DNA from: Ignavibacteriales bacterium
GTDB taxonomy: Bacteria; Bacteroidota; Ignavibacteria; Ignavibacteriales; SURF-24
DNA length: 61,792 nucleotides
Assembly (NCBI GenBank): GCA_003599415.1
Contig: QZKB01000080.1
Coordinates: forward strand, 1 to 61,792
Reading direction: 5' to 3'
The notes under the pieces were generated by a model that was not told where the DNA came from, ran no database searches, and was given only the letters and a program-made list of their open reading frames with translations. Position numbers and translations under genes: made by a program. Positions 17,311-27,256 of the stretch are shown piece by piece (the stretch's first letter is position 1; every line of letters starts with the position of its first letter).

Positions 17311-19674
17311 TCACTTCAAATATAATAATTTCTTCACTTGGATTTGATTCCTAATTTTATCTTTAGATTCAACCGACAATTTTGCGAAATAAATCCCGCT
17401 TGCAAACTCATGACTGGTCCAGCTCAATTTATGTATTCCGGCTTCAATTTCACCAGAATAAACTTCAGCTACCTTCCTGCCAAGCACATCATAAATTGAA
17501 AGATTCATGAAATTTCTATCCGGAACCTGAATCTCAAAATTTGTCTGACTATTAAATGGATTTGGATAATTACGGGATAAACTCCATTCAGTTGGTAATT
17601 CATTGTCTTCCAAATGAATACCTGTAGTATAATCGAAGAATTTAAGAATTTCTGAAGCCAGCATTTTTCTTTGCGATAATGAGCTGATTGTTTCAAAAGG
17701 AAAGGAAATATATACAAGCTTACCCAATTTATCACTTGCACCAAATTTACCCGAGTATGAAATTCCGGCTTTCATATAATCACCATTAGTTCGTTTTGCA
17801 TTATACTGAAGAATATTTACACCGCCATTAACTGCTTCTATGTCATCAGGATAATCTTCAGGATACACTTGTCCGATAGTAGCTGCAACGGAACTAAATG
17901 AAGTGCTTTCAACTCCTTTAACCGAATTTTGTGTTGAAGAGCCGTCATTTAAATAAACAGCTTTCAAGTAATTATTATAAAAGCTCAAATCACCTGCCTC
18001 GGATGCTGAATGACTTCTTCCTAAATCCCAACCAATTTCAGAACCGGAAATAAAAAGATTTCCCCCGTTCTCAAGGAATAACTTTAACTTGGTTTGCTCT
18101 GCAGATGTAAACGTATTGTCCACAGTTGATTCATCCCCAAGAAACCATATTACAATATCGTAACTGGAAAGCTCAACAACTCCGCTTATTACAGATTCAT
18201 TTGAACAGGAAGATATTGTAAACGAATCAGTCAGCTCCTGCAGGTAGTTTGCAGCGAACGAATGAGTTGGTTTACCCCAGCTTCCCGAACCACCGTACCT
18301 GTCAAATCCGTCTACAATTAAGATTGAACCGGCAGAATTATCTGCATTGTAATTTACATAAATATCGCTGGCTTCACTTTCATTTGGAGTTCCAACTGTA
18401 TCCACAGCAGTTAACTTGTAATAATAAACTTCGTTGTTAGTAGGGATTAAAAATCCAGAAGGACTGTTAAAACTAATTGATGAAACAGACTTTGTTAGTT
18501 GTGTTTCGTCTGATGCCAAAAACCAATTCTGCAGGTTACTTGAGTAATACAACCTGTAGCCTTTCAGGTCTGGCTCTGTATTTTTAGTAAAAGTTACATT
18601 AATTCCTCTATTATCAATACCGGCAGTAACCGAGTTTAAAGTTGGAGTGGATGGAGGCGCAATATCCTTTCTTGTAATAGAAATGGGAAAATAAGCTTTG
18701 TCTTTATTTCCCCTTGTGTCCTCAGTAAAAATATAAAGCAAATAATTTCCTTCGGGTAATAGCCCGGTATCAAAATAATTTACAGGAACAGATAAACTAC
18801 TGTTAACGCTATTGGCACCGTAACCATTTGTAATTATATAATAAGGATCGCTAAGCGTAGCTTTCTCTTCCCAGAAAACATTACCGACTTGTGCATCAGA
18901 AGGCTTTTTGTCAAACTGAAATTTAAGTCCGTCATCCGGAGGATTATAAATAATTGCAGAGTCCGGTGACAGAATTCTGTAACCGATTTTATATGTACCA
19001 TTGTTTGTCTGAGTTGAACCGGCAGAGCCTGGTCCGTTTCTTTCATCAATCCTTATAATTATATCAAGTTTACCGGACAATCCTGAAAAAGGAATTATCT
19101 GCGTTGAATTCTGCCGCCTGAACAATAAACTGCTTTTACTTATTACCGGAGTATAACTATCTGTGTATGGCTTCAATCCTCCGCCATCTCTAATTGAATT
19201 AATCTCAACGCCGGATGCAGAGGCAGAGCTTACAAGTTCACGTTCAGTCAGATGAACGTGTCCCATACCTGCAATCACACTTCCCAGAATTGTCTGCCCT
19301 TTTAATACAGTTGAGCCCACAGTTAAAGCCGGATTCGGTTGAATATGAATGTAGGTTATATGTTTCCATCTTCCATTGATATTTGTGCGAACTCTGACCC
19401 AGGAATTTGAACCATCGTTGGCATCAAATGAATTTACTACTCCGTCTATGCAAGGATAAACGGGACTTCCATCTGCCAATCCAATATCAACTCCGCTATG
19501 AAAATGATTTGCCGATAGTGTATTCCTGAACTCGGCAAACGTTGCATTTAAATTATGACTGGAGTTAAATGGAGGAGCTGGCCATTGAAATGAAACTGTA
19601 TCTGTTTGTGTATGGACGGATCTCAGTAAAGAAACGAATAGCAGTAGTAATATTTTAACTTCTATAACTTTCAT
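17311..19674 (-). CDS. Secreted M23 peptidase-like protein with fibronectin-type region and T9SS sorting domain
   Basis: A 787-residue exported protein. Signal peptide (1-22); an M23/LytM-type region (about 35-150) with HFHSGVDIGLADGSPVYPCIDGVV, YIHIQ and GMGHVHLTERE, which keeps the H-x3-D and H-x-H zinc ligands; beta-sandwich segments; a fibronectin type III-like domain (about 345-440, SDIYVNYNA end); a flavodoxin/glutamine-amidotransferase-like region (about 455-680) starting SILIVDGFDRYGG; and a C-terminal type IX secretion sorting domain (about 700-787) with YPNPFN, YDVLGRKVAEV and ASGIYFAKL. It should act on peptidoglycan or bind it at the cell surface. A TTG-N20-TAATTTTG promoter-like match lies just upstream (19711-19681) but would leave almost no leader. 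Confidence 0.87.
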   Translation of the reverse strand: MKVIEVKILLLLFVSLLRSVHTQTDTVSFQWPAPPFNSSHNLNATFAEFRNTLSANHFHSGVDIGLADGSPVYPCIDGVVNSFDANDGSNSWVRVRTNINGRWKHITYIHIQPNPALTVGSTVLKGQTILGSVIAGMGHVHLTERELVSSASASGVEINSIRDGGGLKPYTDSYTPVISKSSLLFRRQNSTQIIPFSGLSGKLDIIIRIDERNGPGSAGSTQTNNGTYKIGYRILSPDSAIIYNPPDDGLKFQFDKKPSDAQVGNVFWEEKATLSDPYYIITNGYGANSVNSSLSVPVNYFDTGLLPEGNYLLYIFTEDTRGNKDKAYFPISITRKDIAPPSTPTLNSVTAGIDNRGINVTFTKNTEPDLKGYRLYYSSNLQNWFLASDETQLTKSVSSISFNSPSGFLIPTNNEVYYYKLTAVDTVGTPNESEASDIYVNYNADNSAGSILIVDGFDRYGGSGSWGKPTHSFAANYLQELTDSFTISSCSNESVISGVVELSSYDIVIWFLGDESTVDNTFTSAEQTKLKLFLENGGNLFISGSEIGWDLGRSHSASEAGDLSFYNNYLKAVYLNDGSSTQNSVKGVESTSFSSVAATIGQVYPEDYPDDIEAVNGGVNILQYNAKRTNGDYMKAGISYSGKFGASDKLGKLVYISFPFETISSLSQRKMLASEILKFFDYTTGIHLEDNELPTEWSLSRNYPNPFNSQTNFEIQVPDRNFMNLSIYDVLGRKVAEVYSGEIEAGIHKLSWTSHEFASGIYFAKLSVESKDKIRNQIQVKKLLYLK

Positions 19675-19734
19675 TTACAGCAAAATTAAATACTGTTTAC
19701 CGAAGAATCAAAATTCAAATTAAGGCAAACAAAT

Positions 19735-21213
19735 TTAACGATTAACCTTATATAACCTGAAATTTCCATAATATGGATTGTCATATACTTTTATAAGTCG
19801 CGAATTTAACTTTGGGAATATTCTATCTTCAAAATAATTTCTATTTTTATCCTGGATTGTTTTTTTTCCTCCAAGAATTACATAATCATATTTATGAGAC
19901 AGAATACTTTTTATGTCTGACATATAAGAAATGTAATTTGCATCCCGGTAGAAATCCCACAATACAAGGTCACCAATAATAACGTCTTCTTTATTTATCT
20001 TGAATTGCAAAGCGCTTTTCATTTCCGGGTAAGAAGTATTCCATCTTGATTTGATGAGAAGAATATTCCCTACAAGTAAGGATAAAAGAATAAGTGAAAT
20101 GAACAGTAAAATCAGTTTACCTCTTAAATTATTCCATCCGTTATAGAACCAGTAAAACATAAACGAAATAAGAATGCTTACAGTTGGTAATACCAGAGAT
20201 AAATAACGCACGTTCTTATTCCATATAAACAGGAAAAAGGAAAAAAGTACCAGGATTGTTAGCAATGAAAGGATTCTAATAACTTTCTTATGTTGAAATA
20301 GTCCGAAGAATATTGCAAATGCCGAGAGGATGAAAATATGTACACGGTAAGGGAAGGAAATAAACTCACTATATCTCCGGCTTTCCTCAGTAATTAATTT
20401 TAAAGGATGGAATATTGCCCCTTCATTATTAAAGGTTGTTGTTTTATCAAGGTAAGCATAAAGATATTTCCAGAAATTAAAATCAGAATTTCCCTGTGTA
20501 AAAATTATTAACGCAGAAATTAGTATAACTCCAGTTATGGGCACCAGGAAAAATTTCAATCCGGTTTTAAGATTTTCTATCGTTGTAAACTTATGCCTTT
20601 CAAAACCTGTGTAAACAATTATAAATGATATTATCGCTAAAATATAATTCGGATGAAACCCAGCTAACACAAAGGACAGAAAACCAATAAGGAGAATTTT
20701 ACCAGACCTGAACTGAAATTCTTTATCATATAACAGAAGAACGGTGAGGATGATACCTATGCCAAGGAATATATCCGGCCGGACAATATATGATGAAATA
20801 AAAAAGATATTATCGGTTGAAAGAATAAGTACAGGCAGAATTGCCCAATACTTGTTTTTAAATATTCTTTTCGACAAAATATATAGAACGATAAATATTG
20901 CCACCACAATAAAAAGATTTACGAGGCGTGATAATATTATTTCCTTTGGAACTATAAGATGAAATCCCAACAACAGTAATTGGTAAAAAGTAAACTGGTA
21001 AACTGTTGTGGGCAAACCACCATCTAAAACTGCTGTAACCCAGAATCCCTTCGTCCCCCAAAAATTATAAACCGGTACTGCCACCCAATTTTCATCATAA
21101 AGAACCCGCTTATCAAGAAATAAAAAAAACTGAACAAGGTAAATAAATACCGGCAGCAGTAGCGGATAATTCTCCGAAAGAATAAGTCTTATTTTATTTG
21201 ATGAGATTACCAT
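19735..21213 (-). CDS. Integral membrane glycosyltransferase, GT39/PMT-like
   Basis: A 492-residue membrane protein with about ten to twelve hydrophobic helices and a short soluble C-terminal part. The first periplasmic loop carries LYDENWVAVPVYNFWGTKGF, the acidic DE motif typical of polyprenyl-phosphate-dependent GT-C enzymes (PMT/ArnT-like). Such enzymes transfer a sugar from a lipid carrier outside the inner membrane. It is the last gene of the glycan operon, 39 bases after the cellulose-synthase-like gene. The sugar and acceptor are unknown. Confidence 0.75.
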   Translation of the reverse strand: MVISSNKIRLILSENYPLLLPVFIYLVQFFLFLDKRVLYDENWVAVPVYNFWGTKGFWVTAVLDGGLPTTVYQFTFYQLLLLGFHLIVPKEIILSRLVNLFIVVAIFIVLYILSKRIFKNKYWAILPVLILSTDNIFFISSYIVRPDIFLGIGIILTVLLLYDKEFQFRSGKILLIGFLSFVLAGFHPNYILAIISFIIVYTGFERHKFTTIENLKTGLKFFLVPITGVILISALIIFTQGNSDFNFWKYLYAYLDKTTTFNNEGAIFHPLKLITEESRRYSEFISFPYRVHIFILSAFAIFFGLFQHKKVIRILSLLTILVLFSFFLFIWNKNVRYLSLVLPTVSILISFMFYWFYNGWNNLRGKLILLFISLILLSLLVGNILLIKSRWNTSYPEMKSALQFKINKEDVIIGDLVLWDFYRDANYISYMSDIKSILSHKYDYVILGGKKTIQDKNRNYFEDRIFPKLNSRLIKVYDNPYYGNFRLYKVNR

Positions 21214-21252
21214 AATAAAATTTTTATGTGAATGAGGCTTTCTTTTGCCGCT

Positions 21253-22788
21253 TCAAAATTCTTTCAGCCCGGAATTAAACACCTGCACCGATAAATCAAA
21301 TTCACTACTTAAGGATTCTTTCTGCCTTTTCCAGCCTTCCCAGGCTGCGTAGAAAAGTCCGATATGAATTAAAGCAATACCAATAGCAAATGCATTAACG
21401 ATTAAAGTGTAACCGTTAAAAGGTAAGAAGAGCAGATTTGTACAAAACAGGCAAAGCAAAGTTGTAACTGCAAGAATCTGCGGCATAATTAATTTCAGGA
21501 ATTTCCTTTTACGAACAGTTTTTGGTGTAGCCATAAATCTTAGCCTGATTCCAAATAATGCGTAGAGAAATGCAATTGTGTAAATTGGCCACGTTCCAAA
21601 CACAAGTATTATTCCTCTCAGCCTGAATCCCGGTTCCAATGGTTTTACTCTGTAATGTTTACCTGCAAACTGGTGGGTATAAATAAAAATGAACAGGAAA
21701 GGAATTGCATGATACAGGTAGCTTGCAAAGTATTTTGTAAACTGCGCCGATAATCCGGACAATGCAATCAGCGCCATCAAAATATGAAATGCGATTATTG
21801 GCCCGGCTGTATAATAAGTCATTCTCGTTAAGTAACAAACATGTTTGTTAAAACTAAGTTTTGTAAATATCTTCGGGTAAATCCTGAATAAGGTATCAAA
21901 CACTCCCCTTGCCCATTTTAGCTGCTGCTTAAAGAATGAAGTCAGATCATTTGGGACTAAACCTTTAGCAAGCACTTGTGGAATATAATCAGTTTCCCAT
22001 CCGTTTGCGTGTAGCGTTATGGATGTATTTAAATCCTCTGCAAGTCCTGGCACATAACCACCGATTGAAACCAATGCTTCGCGTCTGAATACTGAGTTGC
22101 TTCCGAAAACTGTAGTACAACCGCAGCCATTCATTCCAAGTGTTGAAGGACCAAAGAAATCATCGTTCAATTCTGCACAGGCGGAAGCTACAAAACTTTC
22201 CTGTGAATTATAATGATCAAGCAGAATTTGTACTGCACCAATTTTAGGATTTTCAAATCTTCCGGGAATTTTATCAAGATATTCCGGCGCCGGTATATGG
22301 TCAATATCAAATATAGCAATCAACTGGCCCGAAGTTTTTTTTATCGCATTATTAATATTACCTGCTTTATTATTTTCATTGCTTTCACGTAGGAAATAAC
22401 CAATTTTATATTTATCTGCAAGAACCTTATAATCTATATTGTTCCCGTCATCAAGTAAAAAGGTTTTATGCGGGTAGTGAATTTCTACGGCAGCTTTAAC
22501 TGCCCTTTCAACCATCCAAAGAGGTTCATTAAATGCAGGAATAAAAACATCAATTGTAAAATCTTTTTCCCCCGGTTTCTCTACAGGGTATTTTGCGTGT
22601 AAAATGATATACCATACCGAATAAATTTGTGTAAAAGAATAAAGCAGCGCAAAGATGAGTAACAAAACATAAAGAGGATTATAAATTTTTAAATCATCCC
22701 ACCACCAGCTAAAAAAAGAAACCGATGCTAATAAACCAAGGCTGATTAATACTGTAAGCTTAAATTTAATTTTGTATTCATTTGTCAT
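21253..22788 (-). CDS. Cellulose-synthase-like GT2 membrane glycosyltransferase
   Basis: A 511-residue processive-type glycosyltransferase. Two N-terminal transmembrane helices, a cytoplasmic GT2 domain with DVFIPAFNEP, LLDDGNN, FDIDHIP (DxD), GSNSVFRREAL, AEDLNTSITLH (the catalytic-base region; TED in cellulose synthases) and QLKWARGVFD (Q..RW-type acceptor site), then about five C-terminal helices. This is the architecture of BcsA-type synthases without a PilZ domain. Variant motifs mean the polymer is not certain to be cellulose. It sits in an operon with GT2 enzymes and an ABC exporter. Confidence 0.85.
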   Translation of the reverse strand: MTNEYKIKFKLTVLISLGLLASVSFFSWWWDDLKIYNPLYVLLLIFALLYSFTQIYSVWYIILHAKYPVEKPGEKDFTIDVFIPAFNEPLWMVERAVKAAVEIHYPHKTFLLDDGNNIDYKVLADKYKIGYFLRESNENNKAGNINNAIKKTSGQLIAIFDIDHIPAPEYLDKIPGRFENPKIGAVQILLDHYNSQESFVASACAELNDDFFGPSTLGMNGCGCTTVFGSNSVFRREALVSIGGYVPGLAEDLNTSITLHANGWETDYIPQVLAKGLVPNDLTSFFKQQLKWARGVFDTLFRIYPKIFTKLSFNKHVCYLTRMTYYTAGPIIAFHILMALIALSGLSAQFTKYFASYLYHAIPFLFIFIYTHQFAGKHYRVKPLEPGFRLRGIILVFGTWPIYTIAFLYALFGIRLRFMATPKTVRKRKFLKLIMPQILAVTTLLCLFCTNLLFLPFNGYTLIVNAFAIGIALIHIGLFYAAWEGWKRQKESLSSEFDLSVQVFNSGLKEF

Positions 22789-22807
22789 TCTCAGGTTATC
22801 CCTTGTT

Positions 22808-24001
22808 TTAGATTGATGATTTTTTCAGAATGAAATTTTTCCTGGTAGATTTGATATAACTGAATGGTGAAAATAATGCTCCGATAAATTCGTTATAAGC
22901 AAATAAGAATGTTTTCCTGTCAAGCTTCAATATAGACTTAATCATTCTAAAGATAAGCCATTTTAATAACCAGTCAACAAAAGCAAACTTCAACAGTTGC
23001 AATTTTTCATTCTTAGTGTACTTATTAACCGTAAGTAAATATGCCGGGAATGATTTCCCATTGTTGAATATCTGTTTTTTCAACGCTGCATATTCTTTCC
23101 TGTGAAAGTGTTTTACTAAAGCAGATGGTTCATATCTGAGCTTATAGCCAAAGGATACAGTCCTCTGGAACATTTCAATATCGCCGCCGCCGCAGGTTGG
23201 TGTTCCTACATCAAGAGCTACATTAAAGTCTCCTATTGTATCAAATAATTTTTTACGGAAAGCCATATTAGTACCAACTCCCCATGCACTTGACCAGAAC
23301 CTGTTTTGGGAATTCAGTGACGATTTTGAAATTGTGAAAGAATTGTATCCTTTACTCATTCCTCCATATAATTCAAAATCTACCTGCGCATCAGATTCCA
23401 ACTCAGCAGGAAGAGTTAAACCGGTAACAGCAAAAATTTGCGGATTATTAAAACCAAGAGCAATGCCATTAAGCCAACCACCCGATGCAATTGCATCATC
23501 ATCAATAAATGCAACAATATCAAATGAAGCTTCTCTGATTCCCCTGTTCCGTGCATAATCCAAACCAGGTTTGTTTTCTCTTACATATTTTACTTTGAAT
23601 TTTTCTGCTACCTGGAATACCGAATCATCTTTTGTGCAATTATCAACAACAATAACTTCGTATGCTGGATAATCAAGTTCAACCAGACTTTTAAGACAGA
23701 CTTTAAGTGATGCTGCCCTGTCTCTTGTACAAACAACCACACTGATTGCCGGTCTATTTTTTTTAATGGGAGCATCAATTTTTTCAAACAAATTCTTTGT
23801 TAAGAATTTACCTCCGACATTCGCAGAGATTTTATCAATTAAAAATTCTTCATTAAAAACATTTTTATCATCTATCGGAATCTGTATTTCCCCAAGCGGA
23901 ATGCCATTCAGCATCGGGACAAGCAATACTGCATCATACCTATCCTCCATGTATAAATCATTTATCTCTGATGATAATTCTATTTCATGAATTTTTATCA
24001 T
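22808..24001 (-). CDS. GT2 family glycosyltransferase with N-terminal extension
   Basis: A 397-residue GT-A enzyme. The first 80 residues are an extra domain (IEIPIDDKNVFNEEF-type beta region); the GT2 core starts at ISVVVCTRDRAASLKVCLKSL, has VVDNC, FIDDDAIASGGWL (metal DxD-like motif) and the acceptor-side TPTCGGGDIEMFQR. Its layout and sequence are paralogous to the gene at 25246-26484. The product likely adds a sugar to the exported glycan on the cytoplasmic face. It lies nine bases downstream of the next GT2 gene in the operon. Confidence 0.88.
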   Translation of the reverse strand: MIKIHEIELSSEINDLYMEDRYDAVLLVPMLNGIPLGEIQIPIDDKNVFNEEFLIDKISANVGGKFLTKNLFEKIDAPIKKNRPAISVVVCTRDRAASLKVCLKSLVELDYPAYEVIVVDNCTKDDSVFQVAEKFKVKYVRENKPGLDYARNRGIREASFDIVAFIDDDAIASGGWLNGIALGFNNPQIFAVTGLTLPAELESDAQVDFELYGGMSKGYNSFTISKSSLNSQNRFWSSAWGVGTNMAFRKKLFDTIGDFNVALDVGTPTCGGGDIEMFQRTVSFGYKLRYEPSALVKHFHRKEYAALKKQIFNNGKSFPAYLLTVNKYTKNEKLQLLKFAFVDWLLKWLIFRMIKSILKLDRKTFLFAYNEFIGALFSPFSYIKSTRKNFILKKSSI

Positions 24002-24010
24002 TCAATTAAC

Positions 24011-25249
24011 CTATTTAATTTGGCTTAAAGATGAATAAGCAAATGGATTAATATTCTCTAAAAATTTCCTTTCAACTTCAGCAATTATATGATTCCTGTT
24101 AAGGGATTCCCCGCCGTCTTTAGCTGATATCATAACCAGCGTCTTGCTATCTGAAGTAATACTTAATTCAGGATTGCCATCAAGGATTAGTTCATCGGAT
24201 TCCAATATATCTTTAAGTTCAATTGATTTTCTATTCTCAATAGCATATTTCTTTTTTCTAATCTCGGTATGCCATAGTAAATAATTTTTATATGTTCCCA
24301 GCTCTGATGAAACACCATTCCAGTAATTATAGACAACAAGGACGCCAACAATTTTTTCCCACATTGAATACAATCTTAATTTTTCAGAGATATAAAGTGA
24401 TGACAAAAGAATTTTCATTAAATACAAAATCGCAAAATTCTTTTTGAATGCTAATCGTTTTACAAACAGTTGGATTATATGGTACAATCCATAAAGTTCA
24501 AAAGTCTCTTTAAAAAAATATTCACTAACTTCCGGATGGAGATTTATCATTCTTACATTTGAATACCCGTAAAGCTTCTGTCTCCTCAGCCATTTTTTTA
24601 AGTCATTCGTCTCATAATGGTAGCCGCCTATCTGATAGGAGAATTTAAATTTAATCCCGGCTTTTAAAAGTTTAAGTCCAAATTCGTAATCCTCGTGTCT
24701 TTTCAAAGATTTGGCAAAACCACCCAATGAAAAAAACAAGTCCCTGTTAATTGAAAAGTTGCCTGAGAAAAAATCCATGAAATTAAACCTGTGACCAGGT
24801 TGACTCATTTCATAAAACCTATCTTCCCACCATCTTCTTGCCCTTTGCTGCCAAACAGAAGGTCTCTTTGAAAACATTGGTTTGGAATAGCCAACAATAA
24901 CCTGGTTATTTTTTCTGTTAGAATAATGCTGATGAATAAAATCATGAAACGGAATAATGTCATCATCAAGAAATATAAGATGACTTCCGCGGGCTTTATC
25001 TGCGCCGGCATTTCTTGCAGCGGCTGAATTGCCGAACTGAACATTAAAAGCTTCAATCCTGAATAAAAATTGATTGGTGGTTTTGCTAATCAAATTAACA
25101 GTATCATCTATGCAATTATCCGCAACAATAATAACCTCAAAATCATTTTGATTGAAATTCTGTTCAGACAAAGCTTTTAAAATTTTTAATAATGAACCAA
25201 TCCTGTTATGGGTTGGAATGATAATACTTATTGGAATTGAATTGATCAT
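24011..25249 (-). CDS. GT2 family glycosyltransferase
   Basis: A 412-residue enzyme with the GT2 core at the very N-terminus: SIIIPTHNRIGSLLKILKAL, VIIVADNCIDDT, AAARNAGADKARGSHLIFLDDDIIP (DDD metal motif), FFSGNFSINRDLFFSLGGF and RHEDYEFGLKLLKAG (the ED catalytic-base motif). The C-terminal 180 residues are predicted helical with some hydrophobic stretches and may contact the membrane. It overlaps the upstream GT2 gene by four bases. Substrate unknown. Confidence 0.88.
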   Translation of the reverse strand: MINSIPISIIIPTHNRIGSLLKILKALSEQNFNQNDFEVIIVADNCIDDTVNLISKTTNQFLFRIEAFNVQFGNSAAARNAGADKARGSHLIFLDDDIIPFHDFIHQHYSNRKNNQVIVGYSKPMFSKRPSVWQQRARRWWEDRFYEMSQPGHRFNFMDFFSGNFSINRDLFFSLGGFAKSLKRHEDYEFGLKLLKAGIKFKFSYQIGGYHYETNDLKKWLRRQKLYGYSNVRMINLHPEVSEYFFKETFELYGLYHIIQLFVKRLAFKKNFAILYLMKILLSSLYISEKLRLYSMWEKIVGVLVVYNYWNGVSSELGTYKNYLLWHTEIRKKKYAIENRKSIELKDILESDELILDGNPELSITSDSKTLVMISAKDGGESLNRNHIIAEVERKFLENINPFAYSSLSQIK

Positions 25250-26484
25250 TCGACCTCCAGAATTTCTTTTGGAGAATATGAATGTATTTGAACAACTTTT
25301 TTAGTAACATTTTTCTTAAGTCTTCTTAGTGCTTTAAAATATTTGAATGGTCCGGTTAAAGCCCCGATTGCTTCTAAAAATGCAAGCTCAGTCTCAATTT
25401 TATTTGCAGTTGAGAATATGGCTTTAGTCAAATTTTTAAGATGATAATTAGCAAACCAAAGTGGGGCAAAGTACAGCATTTTGAATTCTCGTTCATAGAA
25501 TAATGCTCTCGTCCACCATGCATAAACACCAACACCATAACCGTAAATTGTGTTTTTAAGATTCTGATAATTTTCTCTGTGTCTGTGCCATACAAGCGCT
25601 TTTGGTTCATAAACAATTCTGTATCCATTCAACAAAACACGGTAAAAGAATTCCTGGTCGCCACCACTGCAGGTCGGCATTCCGCCGTCCAATGCTTCAT
25701 CAAATAAACCAACTTCACTTAAAACACTTTTACGTATTGCCATATTAACGCCCGCACCAACATTTCCTGCTGCAACAGGAGATAGATTTGAAGAATCAAA
25801 TTCTCTTCTCAGAAAGCCACGGTTAAATCCATTAGTCAGTTCAAAATAAACCTGTGCTTCTGTTTCAAGCTCATATGGCATTGTAATTCCGGTTACAATT
25901 GCTGTTGCCGGATTAGAAAAATTTTCAGCTAAATTTTTTAACCAGGATGGATCAACACGCGCATCATCATCCGTAAAAGCAACAAACTCACCTTTGGAGA
26001 TTCTTAGACCGGTATTCCGCGCTATATCAAGTCCGATCCTTTCTTCTTTATAATAAATAAACTGAGGATAGTCTGTTAGTAAATCGTACGTTTCATTATT
26101 AACAGGTGCACTATCAATGACAATAATTTCTTTATCGGGATAATCAAGATTTGCTAAACTCTCCAGGCAATTTTTCAATTCTCCCGCCCTGTTATGAGAA
26201 CATACAACAACCGAAACAAACGGTAATTTAGTTTGTTTGCTGAACTTGTTTTTAACCATCGCTGCCCAAATATTGTATGAAATCTTTTCCACATACTCTT
26301 TCATATCATCAATATCTACTATCCCATTTTCAAGTTTAAAGGTTGATCTGCCCACAACAGAATCTTTGTACTTAAACACAACAAATATTCTTTCATACTC
26401 TTTCAACTCAGGAAACGAATTCTTAATGTTCAATACATCAAGACTGCAGACTGCTATTTTTGAAAAATCTTTTCGCTTACTCAT
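25246..26484 (-). CDS. GT2 family glycosyltransferase with N-terminal extension
   Basis: A 412-residue paralogue of the 22808-24001 product. It has a roughly 85-residue N-terminal extension (VFKYKDSVVGRSTFKLENG), then the GT2 core VSVVVCSHNRAGELKNCLESL, VIDSAPV, FTDDDARVDPSWL, NVGAGVNMAIRKSVL and MPTCSGGDQEFFYR. The shared N-terminal domain and the (T/M)PTC(G/S)GGD motif suggest the pair came from a duplication and works in one pathway. It overlaps the Wzt-like ATPase gene by four bases and the next GT2 gene by four bases, so the operon is translationally coupled. Confidence 0.88.
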   Translation of the reverse strand: MSKRKDFSKIAVCSLDVLNIKNSFPELKEYERIFVVFKYKDSVVGRSTFKLENGIVDIDDMKEYVEKISYNIWAAMVKNKFSKQTKLPFVSVVVCSHNRAGELKNCLESLANLDYPDKEIIVIDSAPVNNETYDLLTDYPQFIYYKEERIGLDIARNTGLRISKGEFVAFTDDDARVDPSWLKNLAENFSNPATAIVTGITMPYELETEAQVYFELTNGFNRGFLRREFDSSNLSPVAAGNVGAGVNMAIRKSVLSEVGLFDEALDGGMPTCSGGDQEFFYRVLLNGYRIVYEPKALVWHRHRENYQNLKNTIYGYGVGVYAWWTRALFYEREFKMLYFAPLWFANYHLKNLTKAIFSTANKIETELAFLEAIGALTGPFKYFKALRRLKKNVTKKVVQIHSYSPKEILEVE

Positions 26485-27251
26485 AGAGCTGCTTCCAGTT
26501 TTTTATACTGAGACATGTTGTAATGCTTTAGATATTTATTTATTGCCGGCTTTACTAAACCATCATATGCAATTTCACCTTTCTCAATCCAGATTGCTCT
26601 TTCTGTAACCCTTTCAACATCGGCAAGATTGTGTGATACCAGAATTAATGTAGTACCTGTTTTACAAACCTCATCAATCTTTTCATAGCATTGAGCCTGG
26701 AACTCAGCATCACCTACAGCAAGAACCTCATCAACAATTAAAAGGTCAGGGTCCGCATGAATAGCAATTGAGAAACCTAACCGGGTTGTCATTCCAGATG
26801 AAAAATACTTTAAAGGTGTATCAAGAAATTCTTCAACACCTGAAAACGCAATTATTGAATCAAGTTTCTTTTTTAATTCTGATTTTGGTAAACCGTTAAA
26901 TGCCCAGTTAAGAAAAATATTTTCTCTGCCTGTGAGGTCGGGATAAAAACCAACTCCCAGTTCAATTAAAGCCAAAAGCCTTTTAGAATAAATATTTATT
27001 TTTCCGGAAGTAGGAAAATGAATGCCCGAAATAATTTTTAACAATGTAGTTTTACCGCAACCATTACGGCCAATAATAGCGACCTTTTCACCCTGTTCAA
27101 TATCAAGGTTTATATTTTTGAGTACGTCCCATTCCCATTTTTGTTTTGGATTCTTAAATAAATGGGCAAATCCTTCCTTTAAGGATTGGCTTCTTTCATA
27201 CCACTTAAATTTTTTATTCAGGTTAAAAATTTCTACTGCAAGATTCTTCAT
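26481..27251 (-). CDS. ABC transporter ATPase for polysaccharide export (Wzt/TagH-type)
   Basis: A 256-residue nucleotide-binding subunit. Walker A IIGRNGCGKTTLLKIISG, signature FSSGMTTRLGFSIAIHADPD, Walker B LLIVDEVLAVGDAEFQAQC and the H-loop LVSHNLADVERV are all intact. The VDEVLAVGD form is typical of O-antigen and teichoic acid exporters. It has no C-terminal carbohydrate-binding domain, unlike long Wzt proteins. Its start lies five bases after the permease gene; together they form the exporter that moves the lipid-linked glycan across the inner membrane. Confidence 0.93.
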   Translation of the reverse strand: MKNLAVEIFNLNKKFKWYERSQSLKEGFAHLFKNPKQKWEWDVLKNINLDIEQGEKVAIIGRNGCGKTTLLKIISGIHFPTSGKINIYSKRLLALIELGVGFYPDLTGRENIFLNWAFNGLPKSELKKKLDSIIAFSGVEEFLDTPLKYFSSGMTTRLGFSIAIHADPDLLIVDEVLAVGDAEFQAQCYEKIDEVCKTGTTLILVSHNLADVERVTERAIWIEKGEIAYDGLVKPAINKYLKHYNMSQYKKLEAAL

Positions 27252-27256
27252 AGGGA

